In this document: positions 42,048 through 51,475 of the stretch, piece after piece
Position numbering within the stretch: position 1 is the stretch's first letter
How the letters are laid out: every line of letters begins with the position of its first letter
Origin: S5-327 sp965116015
Lineage (GTDB): Bacteria; Chloroflexota; Dehalococcoidia; Lucifugimonadales; Australimonadaceae
Assembly (NCBI GenBank): GCA_965116015.1
Contig: OZ220477.1
Location: 124,001-188,000, forward strand
Reading direction: 5' to 3'
Length of the DNA stretch: 64,000 nucleotides
Notes under the pieces: generated by a model
Seen by the model: only the letters and a program-made list of their open reading frames with translations
Told to the model about the DNA's origin: nothing
Databases searched by the model: none
Program-made: the position numbers and the translations under genes

Positions 42048-43157
42048 ATGGCGAATCTTCGCTTGCCTGGGCCAACCCCGGTTCCGCCAGATGTGTATGA
42101 GGCGATGAGCAGGCAGATGATCGACCACAGGGGGGTGGAGTTCGCGGATCTTCTGGCGCGTTTGACTTCCAATCTGCAGCGGGCGTTCCAGACGACGAGC
42201 GATCTGTATGTGCTGACGTCGTCGGGGACGGGGGCTATGGAGGCTGCGGTGGTCAATACGCTGTCGCCGGGGGAGCGGGTTCTGGGGGTTACTATCGGGA
42301 ATTTCGGGGATCGGTTCCTGAGGATTGCGTCGGCGTACGGGGCGAGCGTGAATCAGTTGAAGTTTCCGGACGGGGAAGTTGCGGATACTGAGGCGATACG
42401 CGAGGCGCTGAAGGATGATCCGGGGATCAGCGCTGTGCTGGTTACGCATAATGAGACGTCGACGGGGATCACGAACGATCTGGAGACGATTGCGGGGATC
42501 GTGAAGGGGGAGTTCGACAAGCTGCTGCTTGTGGACGCGATTTCGTCGCTGGGGTCGATCAGGCTGCCGGTGGACGAGTGGGGTTTGGATGTGGTGGTTG
42601 CGGGTTCGCAGAAGGGGTGGATGTGTCCGCCGGGGCTGGCGATGATCAGTTTCAGCGATCGGGCGTGGCGTGCTGCGGAGTCGTCGAGGATGCCGAAGTT
42701 CTATTTCAGTATGGGGGAGGCGAAGAAGTCGTATCTGGCTGGCCAGACTCCGTGGACGCCGGCGATTTCGTTGCTGTTCGGGCTGGATTACGCGGTGCAG
42801 CAGATGCTGGCTCAGGGGGATATGCAGGCGGTGTACGATTTTCATCAGGAGATGGCGCAGTACACGCGCGATGGGTTGAGGGCGATGGGGCTCGGGCTTG
42901 TGGCGAAGGATGAGCGTTACGCGTCGAATACGGTTACGGCGGCGTGGGTTCCGGAGGGGATCACGGACGAGGCGCTGCTGGCGTCGCTGCGGGATGAGTA
43001 CGACATTATTGCGGCTGAGGGTCGGGGGTTGCTGACGGGTCGGGTGTTCCGCATCGGTCATATGGGGTATGTGACGCGGGACGATCTGGACGATGTGTTC
43101 CGTGCGCTGCGGGATGCGCTGCCGAAGCTTGGCTACGAGCCGGTGAACGTTGGGTAG
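42048..43157 (+). CDS. Class V aminotransferase (phosphoserine or alanine-glyoxylate/serine-pyruvate type)
   Basis: 369-residue PLP enzyme. The PLP Lys lies in VVVAGSQKGWMCPPG; TSSGTGAMEAAVVN binds the cofactor phosphate; LVTHNETSTGITND is the family core. GCAGGAGG 6 nt before the ATG. By similarity it is an alanine-glyoxylate aminotransferase-like protein. Because it lies just upstream of serA, in an arrangement known from bacteria and archaea that lack classical SerC, it probably makes phosphoserine. This is context inference. Confidence 0.9.
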   Translation: MANLRLPGPTPVPPDVYEAMSRQMIDHRGVEFADLLARLTSNLQRAFQTTSDLYVLTSSGTGAMEAAVVNTLSPGERVLGVTIGNFGDRFLRIASAYGASVNQLKFPDGEVADTEAIREALKDDPGISAVLVTHNETSTGITNDLETIAGIVKGEFDKLLLVDAISSLGSIRLPVDEWGLDVVVAGSQKGWMCPPGLAMISFSDRAWRAAESSRMPKFYFSMGEAKKSYLAGQTPWTPAISLLFGLDYAVQQMLAQGDMQAVYDFHQEMAQYTRDGLRAMGLGLVAKDERYASNTVTAAWVPEGITDEALLASLRDEYDIIAAEGRGLLTGRVFRIGHMGYVTRDDLDDVFRALRDALPKLGYEPVNVG

Positions 43158-43226
43158 GGGGTTTCCCGCGGTCTCCTCTCGCGATTCCCGAGGCGTTTGC
43201 TGCTGGGCTGCGCCTGAGCGCTCTGG

Positions 43227-43480
43227 AGCGCTAGGGCGGGCGTTCGCGCGTCGCGGGGAGGAGGGGCGTGGAGTGCGGTAGGAGAACGTGAGCGCCAGGG
43301 CGGTTGTCTGCGCGTCGCGGGGAGGGGGGCGTGGAGCGCGGTAGGAGAACGTGAGCGCTAGGGCGGGCGTTCGCGCGTCGCGGGGAGGAGGGGCGTGGAG
43401 CGCGGTAGGAGAACGTGAGCGCCAGGGCGGTTGTCTGCGCGTCGCGGGGAGGGGCAGGCGTTAGCGGGCGCTCTTTGGCG
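43227..43480. repeat. Higher-order tandem repeat upstream of serA
   Basis: Four units start at 43227, 43291, 43354 and 43418 (64, 63, 64 nt). Units 1 and 3 read GCTAGGGCGGGCGTTCGCGCG; units 2 and 4 read GCCAGGGCGGTTGTCTGCGCG. All share TCGCGGGGAGG, GGGCGTGGAG and CGGTAGGAGAACGTGAGCGC. So a 127-nt dimer is duplicated. The 403-nt gap between the aminotransferase and serA holds nothing else. Confidence 0.9.
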
Positions 43481-43560
43481 GGGCGGGTTATACGGAGGTA
43501 GTTGAGCTGCTCCCCGGGGATCTGTGGTCTTGCGGGGGAGAGAATTTGGGAAGGGGCGCG

Positions 43561-45162
43561 ATGGCAAGGATTCTGGTGGCTGATCCTATCGACCGGCAGG
43601 GAGTGGAGCGCCTGGAACGTGCGGGGCATCGGGTGGATGTGAGGCGGGGGCTTTCGGAGGACGAGCTCGTCGCGATCGCGGGGGATTACGAGGCGATGAT
43701 CGTGCGGAGCGAGACGAGGGTTACTGCGCGGGTAATCGAGGCTGCGGGGAGGATGCTCGGGATCGGCCGGGCGGGGGTGGGGGTGGACAATATCGATGTG
43801 GAGGCGGCGACGCAGCACGGGATCTCTGTGGTGAACGCGCCTACGGGGAATACGGTTGCGGCGGCGGAGCATGCGTTCGCGCTGATGATTGCGCTGGCGC
43901 GGAATATTCCGCAGGCGGACGCGTCGATGCGTCGTGGGGAGTGGACGCGGGGGAGGTTTGTGGGGGTGGAGTTGCGGGGGAAGACGTTGGGGATTATCGG
44001 GCTGGGGCGTGTGGGGTCGGAGGTTGCGCATCGGGCACGGGCGTTCCAGATGCGGATCGTTGCGTTCGATCCGTATGTGTCGCAGGAGCGGGCGCGGAGT
44101 CTTGGGGTTGAGATGGCGCCGATGGCTAGGCTGCTGGGGGAGTCGGACTTCGTCACGATTCACACTCCGATGACGCCGTCGACGAAGAGTCTGATCGGGG
44201 CGGCGGAGTTTGCGCTGCTGAAGCCGGGGGCGCGGATCATCAACGCGGCGCGGGGGGGTCTGGTGGACGAGGGGCTGCTGCATGAGGCGCTGGCGAGCGG
44301 GGCAGTGGGGGGGGCGGCGCTGGATGTGTTTTCGACGGAGCCTCCGGCGGGGGAGCTGCCGTTCATTCACGATGAGATGTCGGCGCTGACGCCGCATCTT
44401 GGGGCGTCGACGCAGGAGGCGCAGGCTGAGGTTGCGCTGGAGGTTGTGGATCAGTTGCTGCTGATTCTTGGGGGGGGTTCGGCGCCGTATGCGGTGAATA
44501 TGCCGTTCGTGTCGCCGGAGGTGTGGAAGGCGTTGTCGCCGTATCTTGAGGTGGCGATGGTGATGGGCCGGATAGGGGTTCAGCTTGCGGAGGGTCAGAT
44601 TGAGTCGGTGGGGGTTCGGGCATTGGGGGAGATTTCGGAGCATAGTCCGGAGTTGTTGTCGTCGTCGGCGCTGGTGGGGGCTCTGAGCGAGGCGGTTGAT
44701 ATGCGGGTGAATGTGGTGAACGCGGCGGCGGTGGCTCGGGAGCATGGGATTCGGGTGGTGGAGGAGCGGGATGCGGAGGGGGCGGGTCATTTCGTGAATC
44801 TGGTGGGTGTTGAGGTGAGGTCGACGGAGTCGGTGAATTATCTGGCTGGGGCGTCGGAGAACGGGAAGCCGCATCTGGTGCGGCTGAACGATTTTCCGCT
44901 GGATTGCGAGATGAGCGCGCCGTATGTGTTGTTCACGACGCATACGGATCAGCCGGGGATGATAGGGAAGGTGGGGACGATAGCGGGGGAGCACGATGCG
45001 AATATTTCGTTTATGGAGGTGGGGCGAGAGGGTCCGCGGGGTGCGGCGACGATGATTGTTGGGTTTGACGATCCGGTGTCGGACGAGATGCTGGAGGCGA
45101 TCAGGGGTGTTCCGGGGATGTCGAGCGCGAAGCTGGCGCGGTTGCCTGGCGCTGTTTCGTGA
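43561..45162 (+). CDS. serA: D-3-phosphoglycerate dehydrogenase
   Basis: First step of phosphorylated serine synthesis. 533 residues from ATG 43561, the long bacterial form: substrate domain, Rossmann domain (GKTLGIIGLGRVGSEVA), catalytic Arg/Glu/His segments (NAARGGLVDE, STEPPAGE, LTPHLGASTQEAQ), then an ASB-type regulatory domain (about 315-450) and a C-terminal ACT domain (VLFTTHTDQPGMIGKVG) that usually senses serine. The earlier in-frame start (43546) adds five residues and is less likely. Its upstream region is repeat-rich; the upstream aminotransferase is the probable pathway partner. Confidence 0.96.
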   Translation: MARILVADPIDRQGVERLERAGHRVDVRRGLSEDELVAIAGDYEAMIVRSETRVTARVIEAAGRMLGIGRAGVGVDNIDVEAATQHGISVVNAPTGNTVAAAEHAFALMIALARNIPQADASMRRGEWTRGRFVGVELRGKTLGIIGLGRVGSEVAHRARAFQMRIVAFDPYVSQERARSLGVEMAPMARLLGESDFVTIHTPMTPSTKSLIGAAEFALLKPGARIINAARGGLVDEGLLHEALASGAVGGAALDVFSTEPPAGELPFIHDEMSALTPHLGASTQEAQAEVALEVVDQLLLILGGGSAPYAVNMPFVSPEVWKALSPYLEVAMVMGRIGVQLAEGQIESVGVRALGEISEHSPELLSSSALVGALSEAVDMRVNVVNAAAVAREHGIRVVEERDAEGAGHFVNLVGVEVRSTESVNYLAGASENGKPHLVRLNDFPLDCEMSAPYVLFTTHTDQPGMIGKVGTIAGEHDANISFMEVGREGPRGAATMIVGFDDPVSDEMLEAIRGVPGMSSAKLARLPGAVS

Positions 45163-45407
45163 GGGGGGAGCTGTCCGGGGGCGGCACGGAGGCGCGTCGT
45201 GGAGCGCGCGCGCCGCTGATGGCTGCGATGGGGGCTGTGCGGGGCGCGGCGCTGGTTCGGGGAATGCGGGACGCGCAGGCGCTGTTTCGTAGTGGCGTGG
45301 TTTCGGCTTGTTGTTTGCGGCGTGGGGATAGGGGGCGGGGTTCGGGGGCGAGGGGCGACTTGTTCTGGGGGAGGGGCGGGGACGCTTGGGAGGGGGCGGA
45401 ACGGGGA
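45163..45407. other. Gap after serA, no gene seen
   Basis: G-rich spacer. Part of a 361-nt gap (45163-45523). No open frame here has credible composition or SD; no repeat is evident. Confidence 0.5.
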
Positions 45408-45437
45408 TGGTAGTGTCTCTCTTCGGAGGCACTACCA
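45408..45437. promoter_or_regulatory. Stable hairpin upstream of nuoE
   Basis: TGGTAGTGTCTC - TCTTCG - GAGGCACTACCA: 12-bp stem with one G-U, about 90 nt before nuoE. Could be a serA-side terminator or an element controlling the nuo genes. Confidence 0.55.
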
Positions 45438-45511
45438 CGGGGAGCGGGATGTTGTCCAGGGCAGGGGGGAGCGCTAGGATGCAGGTGTCGATTGTTAGGG
45501 AAATCACGAGC

Positions 45512-45517
45512 CATAAT
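45512..45517 (+). promoter_or_regulatory. -10 box for leaderless nuoE transcript
   Basis: CATAAT, a 6-nt gap (CGCGGG), then ATG 45524; TTGTTA lies 14 nt upstream of it. Same geometry as coaX, mutS and the GNAT gene. Confidence 0.5.
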
Positions 45518-45523
45518 CGCGGG

Positions 45524-46054
45524 ATGACTGCTTCATCACGACTGCCTGCCATTCCTGAATCGTCTGCGCTGCTGCGCGAGCGGGCGCGCCGGGCTGTGCT
45601 CGAACAGCCTGCGCGGACGGCGACTATTCTGTCGTCGCTGCTGGCGGCGCAGGACGAGCTGGGGTATCTTCCGTACGAGGCGATCGACGAGACGGCGCAG
45701 CACACGGGTGCGAGCGTGAACGAGGTGTGGAGCGTGGCGTCGTTCTACCCGAATTTCCGGTTCACGGCTCCGGCGCGACACACGGTTGAGATTTGCTGGG
45801 GGCCTACGTGTCATGTGTTGGGGGCGCAGGCGATTCTGCAAGGGGCGGCGAGCGCGCTGGGTCTGGACGGGGAGGGGGACACGGGGGATGGGTCGGTGTC
45901 GTTCAAGTACAACACTTGCCTGGGGGTTTGCCCGCATGGGCCGGCGATGAGTTTCGACCACGAGGTTGTGGGGCGGGTTACGCTGGAGGGGGCGCTTCGG
46001 CGCATCGAGCTTCTGCGGTCGGGGGACGGGGTTGGTCGGGAGCGCGAGGCGTGA
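45524..46054 (+). CDS. nuoE: NADH dehydrogenase-type 24-kDa subunit (NuoE)
   Basis: 176 residues from ATG 45524, supported by a -10 box 6 nt upstream; an alternative ATG at 45479 has an SD-like AGGGGGG and would add 15 residues. Thioredoxin-like [2Fe-2S] protein with Cys91-x4-Cys96 (CWGPTC) and Cys132-x3-Cys136 (CLGVC). Passes electrons between NADH-FMN and the Fe-S chain. Overlaps nuoF by 4 nt (GTGA). Confidence 0.92.
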   Translation: MTASSRLPAIPESSALLRERARRAVLEQPARTATILSSLLAAQDELGYLPYEAIDETAQHTGASVNEVWSVASFYPNFRFTAPARHTVEICWGPTCHVLGAQAILQGAASALGLDGEGDTGDGSVSFKYNTCLGVCPHGPAMSFDHEVVGRVTLEGALRRIELLRSGDGVGREREA

Positions 46055-47838
46055 CGGAGGCTTACGAGGCTCTCGCCAGGCGCGCCGCCGGCGTGTGGGA
46101 GGAGTTGCACTCCAGGCCGTGGCTGCGGGTTACTTCTGGGCTTATGGGGATGGCGGCGGGGGCTGGGGAGACGCTGGCCGCGCTGCGGGAGGCTCTCGCG
46201 CAGGCGGGCGCCGATGCTGTGGTGTCGGAGGCGGGCACGCGGGGGCTGTGCTACGCGGAGCCTATTGTGGATGTTTACGTTCCGGGAGGGGCGCGCGTTC
46301 TGTACGGGAATGTGGACGCTGAGCGGGCGCGGGAGATTGTGGAGAAGCATGTTGTGGGAGGGGAGCCTGTTCGCGAGCTGGCGCTGGCGACGGCGGACTC
46401 TGAGGCGGCGGGGATTCCGCGCCTGGAGGAGCTGCCGATGATGCGCGGTCAGGAGCGGATCGTGCTGCGGAACGCTGGGGAGATTGATCCGGTGGAGCTG
46501 GATCAGTATGTGGCGCGGGGGGGGTTCGCGGGTCTCGATAAGGCGCTGACGGAGCTGACGCCTGAGCAGACGCTGGAAGAGGTGAAGAGGTCGGGGTTGC
46601 GCGGGAGGGGAGGGGCGGCGTTTCCGACGGGGGTTAAGTGGGGGTTTCTGGCGGGCAATCCGTCGCCGGAGAAGTACATACTGTGCAATTGCGAGGAGGG
46701 GGATCCGGGGGCGTTCAACGACAAGACGGTTCTGGAGACGGATCCGTTCACGCTTGTGGAGGGGTGCATTATCGCGGGGTACGCTACGGGGGCGTCGAAC
46801 GGAGTTGTGTTCATTCGTCACGGGCACGACGCTCCGATCGATCGGACGCGGGCGGCTATTGAGGCGTGCTACGCGAACGGGCTGCTTGGGGAGGGGATTC
46901 TGGGCTCGGGGTTTTCGTTCGAGATGGAGGTTGCGCTGGTTGGGGAGTCGTATGTGGCGGGGGAGGAGACGGCGCTTATGGAGGCGGTGGAGGGGAAGCG
47001 GTCGATGCCGCGTTTTCGTCCGCCGTTTCCGGCGGCGTACGGGGTTTGGGGTAAGCCGTCGAACATCAACAATATCAAGACGCTGAGCTATGCGCCGGAG
47101 ATTGTGCGTCGGGGGGCGGAGTGGTTCGCGGGGATCGGGACGGAGAAGAGTTCGGGGACGGCGATCGCTTGTCTTTCGGGGGATATTGCGCGCGCGGGGC
47201 TGGTTGAGGTTCCGTTCGGGGTGACGGTGCGGGAGATTATCGAGGGGCTTGGGGGAGGCGATCCGAACGGCAAGGCTTTGAAGTTTCTGCAGACGGGTGG
47301 GCCGCTGGGGGGGGTTCTGCCGGCGGAGCAGTTCGATATGGCGCTGGATTTCGACGAGATGGTTGCGGCGGGGGCGATGTTCGGCTCTGGGGGGTTGATC
47401 GTTTGCAATGAGGAGCGGTCGGTGGTGGATCTGACGCGGACGCTGCTTGCGTTCGATCAGATGGAGTCGTGCGGGAAGTGTTTTCCGTGCCGTTTGGGGA
47501 CGAGTCATCTGCTTGAGATTGTGGAGCGGATCGCCGACGGCCGCGGGAGGGAGGGGGATATGGAGTTGATGGAGCGGGTGGGGGAGAATATGCGTCTGGG
47601 TTCGCTGTGCGGTCATGGTCAGTTGGGTTACAACCCGCTTGCGAGCGCGGCGCGGTTCTTCGGGGAGGAGTTCCGGGCGCAGCTGGCGGGGGAGGGTCCT
47701 GTTCCGGTGGGGAGGTTCAAGGGTCCGCGGTCGACGCGTCGGGGAGCGCAGATGTGGGGGGAGACGCCTACGGCGTCGGTGAAGAGCGATTTCGTGACGC
47801 GGATCGCGCCGAACGGCGGCGTCGGCGGGAAGGAGTAG
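46051..47838 (+). CDS. nuoF: NADH-binding flavoprotein subunit (NuoF)
   Basis: 595 residues from GTG 46051. N-terminal 110 residues are a thioredoxin-like extension found in NuoF/HndC/HoxF-type proteins; its cluster cysteines are largely missing (only GLCYAEP). Then the NADH/FMN domain: GLRGRGGAAFPTGVKW, CNCEEGDPGAF, the GESYVAGEETALMEA loop, and the [4Fe-4S] site ESCGKCFPCR at about 472-481 with a later Cys (GSLCGHG). Converts NADH electrons to one-electron flow. Translationally coupled to nuoE. Confidence 0.95.
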   Translation: MTEAYEALARRAAGVWEELHSRPWLRVTSGLMGMAAGAGETLAALREALAQAGADAVVSEAGTRGLCYAEPIVDVYVPGGARVLYGNVDAERAREIVEKHVVGGEPVRELALATADSEAAGIPRLEELPMMRGQERIVLRNAGEIDPVELDQYVARGGFAGLDKALTELTPEQTLEEVKRSGLRGRGGAAFPTGVKWGFLAGNPSPEKYILCNCEEGDPGAFNDKTVLETDPFTLVEGCIIAGYATGASNGVVFIRHGHDAPIDRTRAAIEACYANGLLGEGILGSGFSFEMEVALVGESYVAGEETALMEAVEGKRSMPRFRPPFPAAYGVWGKPSNINNIKTLSYAPEIVRRGAEWFAGIGTEKSSGTAIACLSGDIARAGLVEVPFGVTVREIIEGLGGGDPNGKALKFLQTGGPLGGVLPAEQFDMALDFDEMVAAGAMFGSGGLIVCNEERSVVDLTRTLLAFDQMESCGKCFPCRLGTSHLLEIVERIADGRGREGDMELMERVGENMRLGSLCGHGQLGYNPLASAARFFGEEFRAQLAGEGPVPVGRFKGPRSTRRGAQMWGETPTASVKSDFVTRIAPNGGVGGKE

Positions 47839-47845
47839 GCGGGGC

Positions 47846-50689
47846 ATGGCCGACGAGATCAGTATTACTATCGACGGGCGGGAGGTGAGGACGACCGCCG
47901 GGAAGATGGTGGTTCAGGCGGCCAACGATGCGGGTTTGTATATTCCGTATCTGTGCTATCACCCGGGGATGAAGCCGTACGGGGCTTGCCGTATGTGCGT
48001 TGTGGAGGTGGAGGGGGCGCGGGGGACGCCTGCGTCGTGCACGCTGCCGGTTCGCGAGGGGATGGTGGTGAGCACGAAGGGTGAGGAGACAGTTCGGGTG
48101 CGCGATACGACGCTGGATCTGCTTCTCTCGGAGCATCCGCACGGCTGCCTTACGTGCCATCGCATCGATCTGTGCGGTCCGCAGGATATTTGTTTGCGTC
48201 ATGTTGATGTTGTCGATCGCTGCGTTACGTGTCCGAAGAATGAGCGCTGCGAGCTGAAGGACACTACGCGGTTTCAGACGCAGGGGCTGGTTTCGCCGCT
48301 GACGTATCAGTACCGCAATCTGCAGGTGGAGACGAAGGATCCGTTCTACGATCGCGACTATAACTTGTGCATTGTGTGCGCGCGGTGCACGCGGGCGTGC
48401 GACGAGCTGCGGGGGGATGTGGCGATCGGGATGACCGAACGCGCGGGACAGGTTCTGGTGGGGACGGTGATGGGGGATTCGCTTCTGGAGTCGGGGTGCG
48501 AGTTCTGCGGGGCGTGCATTGATGTTTGCCCTGTGGGGGCGCTGACGGAGCGGTCGCACAAGTGGGAGCGGGCGTCGCGGGTTGAGCAGTCGGTGTGCGG
48601 GGAGTGTCCTGTTGGTTGCGTGATGACGTATGAGGTGAATGGTTGGGAGCGGCTGACGCGGGCGATTCCGGAGCTGAACGCTCCGGCGAATCTGGGTCAG
48701 GCGTGTTTTCGGGGGAAGTTTGGGTTTGAGTATGTGAACGATAAGCGTCGGCTTCGGCGTCCGCTGGTTCGGCGGAACGGGGAGCTTGAGGAGGCGACGT
48801 GGGAGGAGGCGATCGCGGCGGCGGCGGAGGGTCTGGCGCCGCACAGGGGGGAGGGTTTCGCGCTGATGGCGAGCCCTCGGAATACGAACGAGGAGTTGTA
48901 TGCGGCGCAGAAGTTTGCGCGGGCGGTTATGGGGTCGAACAGCGTTGATGTGGCGTCGAACAACGCTCCCGGGATTGTTGAGGGTTTGCAGGATGTGTTC
49001 GGGTACTTTGCGGGGACGATGAGCACGTGGGATCTGATGGAGTCGTCGGTTGTGATGGCGGTGAGCGCGAATCTGACGGAGGAGCAGAATGTTCTTGCCG
49101 TGCCGATCAAGCGGGCGGTTCGGGGGGGGACGCAGCGGCTGATCGTGATCGATGCGCGGGAGGTGGAGCTGACGCGGTATGCGGAGCTGTGGCTGCGTCC
49201 GCGTCCGGGGACGGATCCGGCGCTGTTGGGGGGTCTGCTGCGGCGCATCATCGACAGGGGGCTGTGCGACTTCGATTATGCGCGGGCGAACGCGGAGGGG
49301 TGGGACGAGCTTGCAGCGTCGCTGTCGCCGTTCACGCTGGAGGCGGTGTCGGAGGAGACGGGGGTTCCGGTTGACCGCATCGAGCAGGCGGCGGAGCTCT
49401 ATGCGACGGGGGGAGCGGCGGCGCTGCTGCTGGGAGGGGACAATTCGGTAGGGGGGACGCGGCGGACGACGTCGCGCATAGCGGCGGCGCTGACGGCGGT
49501 CACCGGCAATGCTGGCAGGCGGGGGGGCGGGGTTCTGCCGATCTATCAGGGGGCGAATGAGCAGGGAGCGTGGGATATGGGGGCGTGGCCGAACGCGGCG
49601 CCTGGCCATCGCCTGCTGGGCGAGGAGTCTGCGGGGGAGGCGCTGGGTGAGCTGTGGGGGGTTCCGTTGCCTTCCGTGCCTGGGAGGGGGAACAGGAGCA
49701 TGTTCGATGGGGCGCGCGAGGGTCGGACGCGGGCGATGGTTGTTCTGGGGGATCATACGCACTACGAGGATGGGGGGTTGGGGGATGCGCTGCCGGCGCT
49801 TGGCAATCTGGATTTTCTTGTTGTGAGCGATGCGTTTCTGTCGCCGGCTGCGGAGCTGGCAAGCGTTGTTTTTCCGGCGGAGACGTGGGCGGAGAAGAGG
49901 GGGACGTATACGAGCATTGAGCGTCGCGTGCAGCCGCTGCGGCGGGCGGTGAAGAACAGGCGGGTGGACGCGAGGAGCGATCTGGAGATTATCGCGGGGC
50001 TGGCGCGGGCGATGGGGTCGGACGGTTTCGGGTGCGAGAGTCCGGAGGAGACGCTGGAGGAGATCGGGCGCGCTGTTCCGGAGTATGCGGGGATATCGCA
50101 CGAGCGGCTGCTGCGCGAGCGGGTTGAGGTTGCGACGCTTCCGGAGGATGCTCCGCAGCCGACGCAGATGCTGTATACGGGGAATGTGGCGGCTGGGATT
50201 CAGTGGCCGTGCCCGGATGGGGGTAGCGCGGGGACTCCGCAGCTGTACGCGGGGGGGTTCAGGCATGGGAGGGCGAGGCTGCAGCCGGCGGCGTGGCATC
50301 CGCGGCCGTCGCTCGAGGGGGAGTTTGGTTTGATGCTGGCGCACGGTCGGACGCTGTTGCAGCCTGGGCGCAAATCGGAGATTGCGGCGGTTGGCAAGCG
50401 CAACCGCATCGTGCGGGAGGAGGAGCTTGTGCTGCATCCGTCGGACGCGGCGGCTGCGGGGTTGTCGGCTGGTCAGCGCGTTGTTGCGGTTACGGAGCGC
50501 GGGGCGGAGCATCGCGGGGTCGTGGCGGTGTCTGACGCTGTGCCGACGGGGGTAGTTTCGCTGACGACGCTGTTCGGGGAGCTTGCGGTTGCGGTGGACT
50601 CGTCGGAGCGTCCGGACCCGATGAATCATATAGCGAGGCTGAACGCGGTTCCGGTGAGGATCCGGGTTGAGCAGGCGGAGCAGGAATGA
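47846..50689 (+). CDS. nuoG: NuoG-like iron-sulfur / molybdopterin-fold subunit
   Basis: 947 residues. Fe-S sites in order: [2Fe-2S] Cys37, 48, 51, 65; His97 with Cys101, 104, 110 and additional Cys116; CVTCPKNERC (126-135); two ferredoxin [4Fe-4S] motifs CIVCARCTRAC and CEFCGACIDVCP; then CGECPVGC with a distal Cys (QACFRGK) and a molybdopterin-oxidoreductase fold to the end. At the position of the catalytic Cys/Sec-His of formate dehydrogenases it has Asn372-Asn373 (SNNAPG), so it is not a formate dehydrogenase. The ATG at 47846 follows nuoF by 7 nt. Its stop overlaps the next gene (ATGA). Confidence 0.93.
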   Translation: MADEISITIDGREVRTTAGKMVVQAANDAGLYIPYLCYHPGMKPYGACRMCVVEVEGARGTPASCTLPVREGMVVSTKGEETVRVRDTTLDLLLSEHPHGCLTCHRIDLCGPQDICLRHVDVVDRCVTCPKNERCELKDTTRFQTQGLVSPLTYQYRNLQVETKDPFYDRDYNLCIVCARCTRACDELRGDVAIGMTERAGQVLVGTVMGDSLLESGCEFCGACIDVCPVGALTERSHKWERASRVEQSVCGECPVGCVMTYEVNGWERLTRAIPELNAPANLGQACFRGKFGFEYVNDKRRLRRPLVRRNGELEEATWEEAIAAAAEGLAPHRGEGFALMASPRNTNEELYAAQKFARAVMGSNSVDVASNNAPGIVEGLQDVFGYFAGTMSTWDLMESSVVMAVSANLTEEQNVLAVPIKRAVRGGTQRLIVIDAREVELTRYAELWLRPRPGTDPALLGGLLRRIIDRGLCDFDYARANAEGWDELAASLSPFTLEAVSEETGVPVDRIEQAAELYATGGAAALLLGGDNSVGGTRRTTSRIAAALTAVTGNAGRRGGGVLPIYQGANEQGAWDMGAWPNAAPGHRLLGEESAGEALGELWGVPLPSVPGRGNRSMFDGAREGRTRAMVVLGDHTHYEDGGLGDALPALGNLDFLVVSDAFLSPAAELASVVFPAETWAEKRGTYTSIERRVQPLRRAVKNRRVDARSDLEIIAGLARAMGSDGFGCESPEETLEEIGRAVPEYAGISHERLLRERVEVATLPEDAPQPTQMLYTGNVAAGIQWPCPDGGSAGTPQLYAGGFRHGRARLQPAAWHPRPSLEGEFGLMLAHGRTLLQPGRKSEIAAVGKRNRIVREEELVLHPSDAAAAGLSAGQRVVAVTERGAEHRGVVAVSDAVPTGVVSLTTLFGELAVAVDSSERPDPMNHIARLNAVPVRIRVEQAEQE

Positions 50690-51435
50690 CGCAGGAACAG
50701 GATCGGTTGGCGCATCTGCCGCGGGCGTATGTGGCCAAGAAGCAGGAAGTGGCGGAGGATCTGTTTCTGATGTGGTTGCGTCCCGATGAGCCGTTCAGGT
50801 TCAAGCCGGGGCAGTACATCACTATCGGGACGGGGGGTATCGAGAGGCCGTACTCTATTGCGTCGGCTCCGTACGAGCAGCTGATCGAGCTGTTCATCGA
50901 GTATGTGCTGCCGGAGTATGGGGGGAAGCTGACGCCGATGCTGTGGGATCTGCACGTTGGCGATTCGGTGTCGATGCGTCCGAGGGCGAAGGGGTTGTTC
51001 GTGTTTCAGCCGCAGTTTCATCATCATTTGATGGTGGGGACGGTTACGGGGGTGGCGCCGTATGTGAGCATGATTCGTCAGGCGCTGAAGGACAATACGC
51101 GGGGGCATCACTTTTATGTGATGGAGGGGGCGAGCCACCAGGACGAGTTCGTGTACGATTCGGAGCTGAACCGGCTGGCGGAGCGTTTGCCGGATCTGGT
51201 TACGTTCATCACGACGGTGAGCCGTCCGCAGGCGGAGCGGAATCGCAGCTGGAATGGTCCGACGGGGCGGGTGAATACGCTTGTTGAGGAGTATGCGCAG
51301 CGGTGGAGTTTGCCGAGGGAGGACACGGCGATCTATCTTTGCGGGAATCCGGGGATGATTGAGGATGTGAAGGAGCGGTTTGGGGGGAAGGGGTGGACTA
51401 TCTACGAGGAGCGTTTCTGGAAGGAAGAGGAGTAG
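50686..51435 (+). CDS. Ferredoxin-NADP reductase family oxidoreductase
   Basis: 249-residue FAD/NAD(P)-binding reductase. The FAD-binding motif is RPYSIASAP (RxYS); the pyridine-nucleotide domain shows VGTVTGVAPYVSMIRQAL and the C-terminal IYLCGNPGMIEDVKERF. Starts inside the nuoG stop, hence translationally coupled and part of the same complex or pathway. Its likely partner is the Fe-S chain of NuoG or a ferredoxin. Confidence 0.92.
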   Translation: MTQEQDRLAHLPRAYVAKKQEVAEDLFLMWLRPDEPFRFKPGQYITIGTGGIERPYSIASAPYEQLIELFIEYVLPEYGGKLTPMLWDLHVGDSVSMRPRAKGLFVFQPQFHHHLMVGTVTGVAPYVSMIRQALKDNTRGHHFYVMEGASHQDEFVYDSELNRLAERLPDLVTFITTVSRPQAERNRSWNGPTGRVNTLVEEYAQRWSLPREDTAIYLCGNPGMIEDVKERFGGKGWTIYEERFWKEEE

Positions 51436-51475
51436 GCGGGCAGGAGGGCGGCAGGCGCTCCCGGGGAGTATGGGC

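Noticed and set aside
47846..50689. Formate dehydrogenase alpha subunit
   Set aside because: The catalytic Cys/Sec-His pair is replaced by Asn-Asn and the gene sits in a nuoE-nuoF context.
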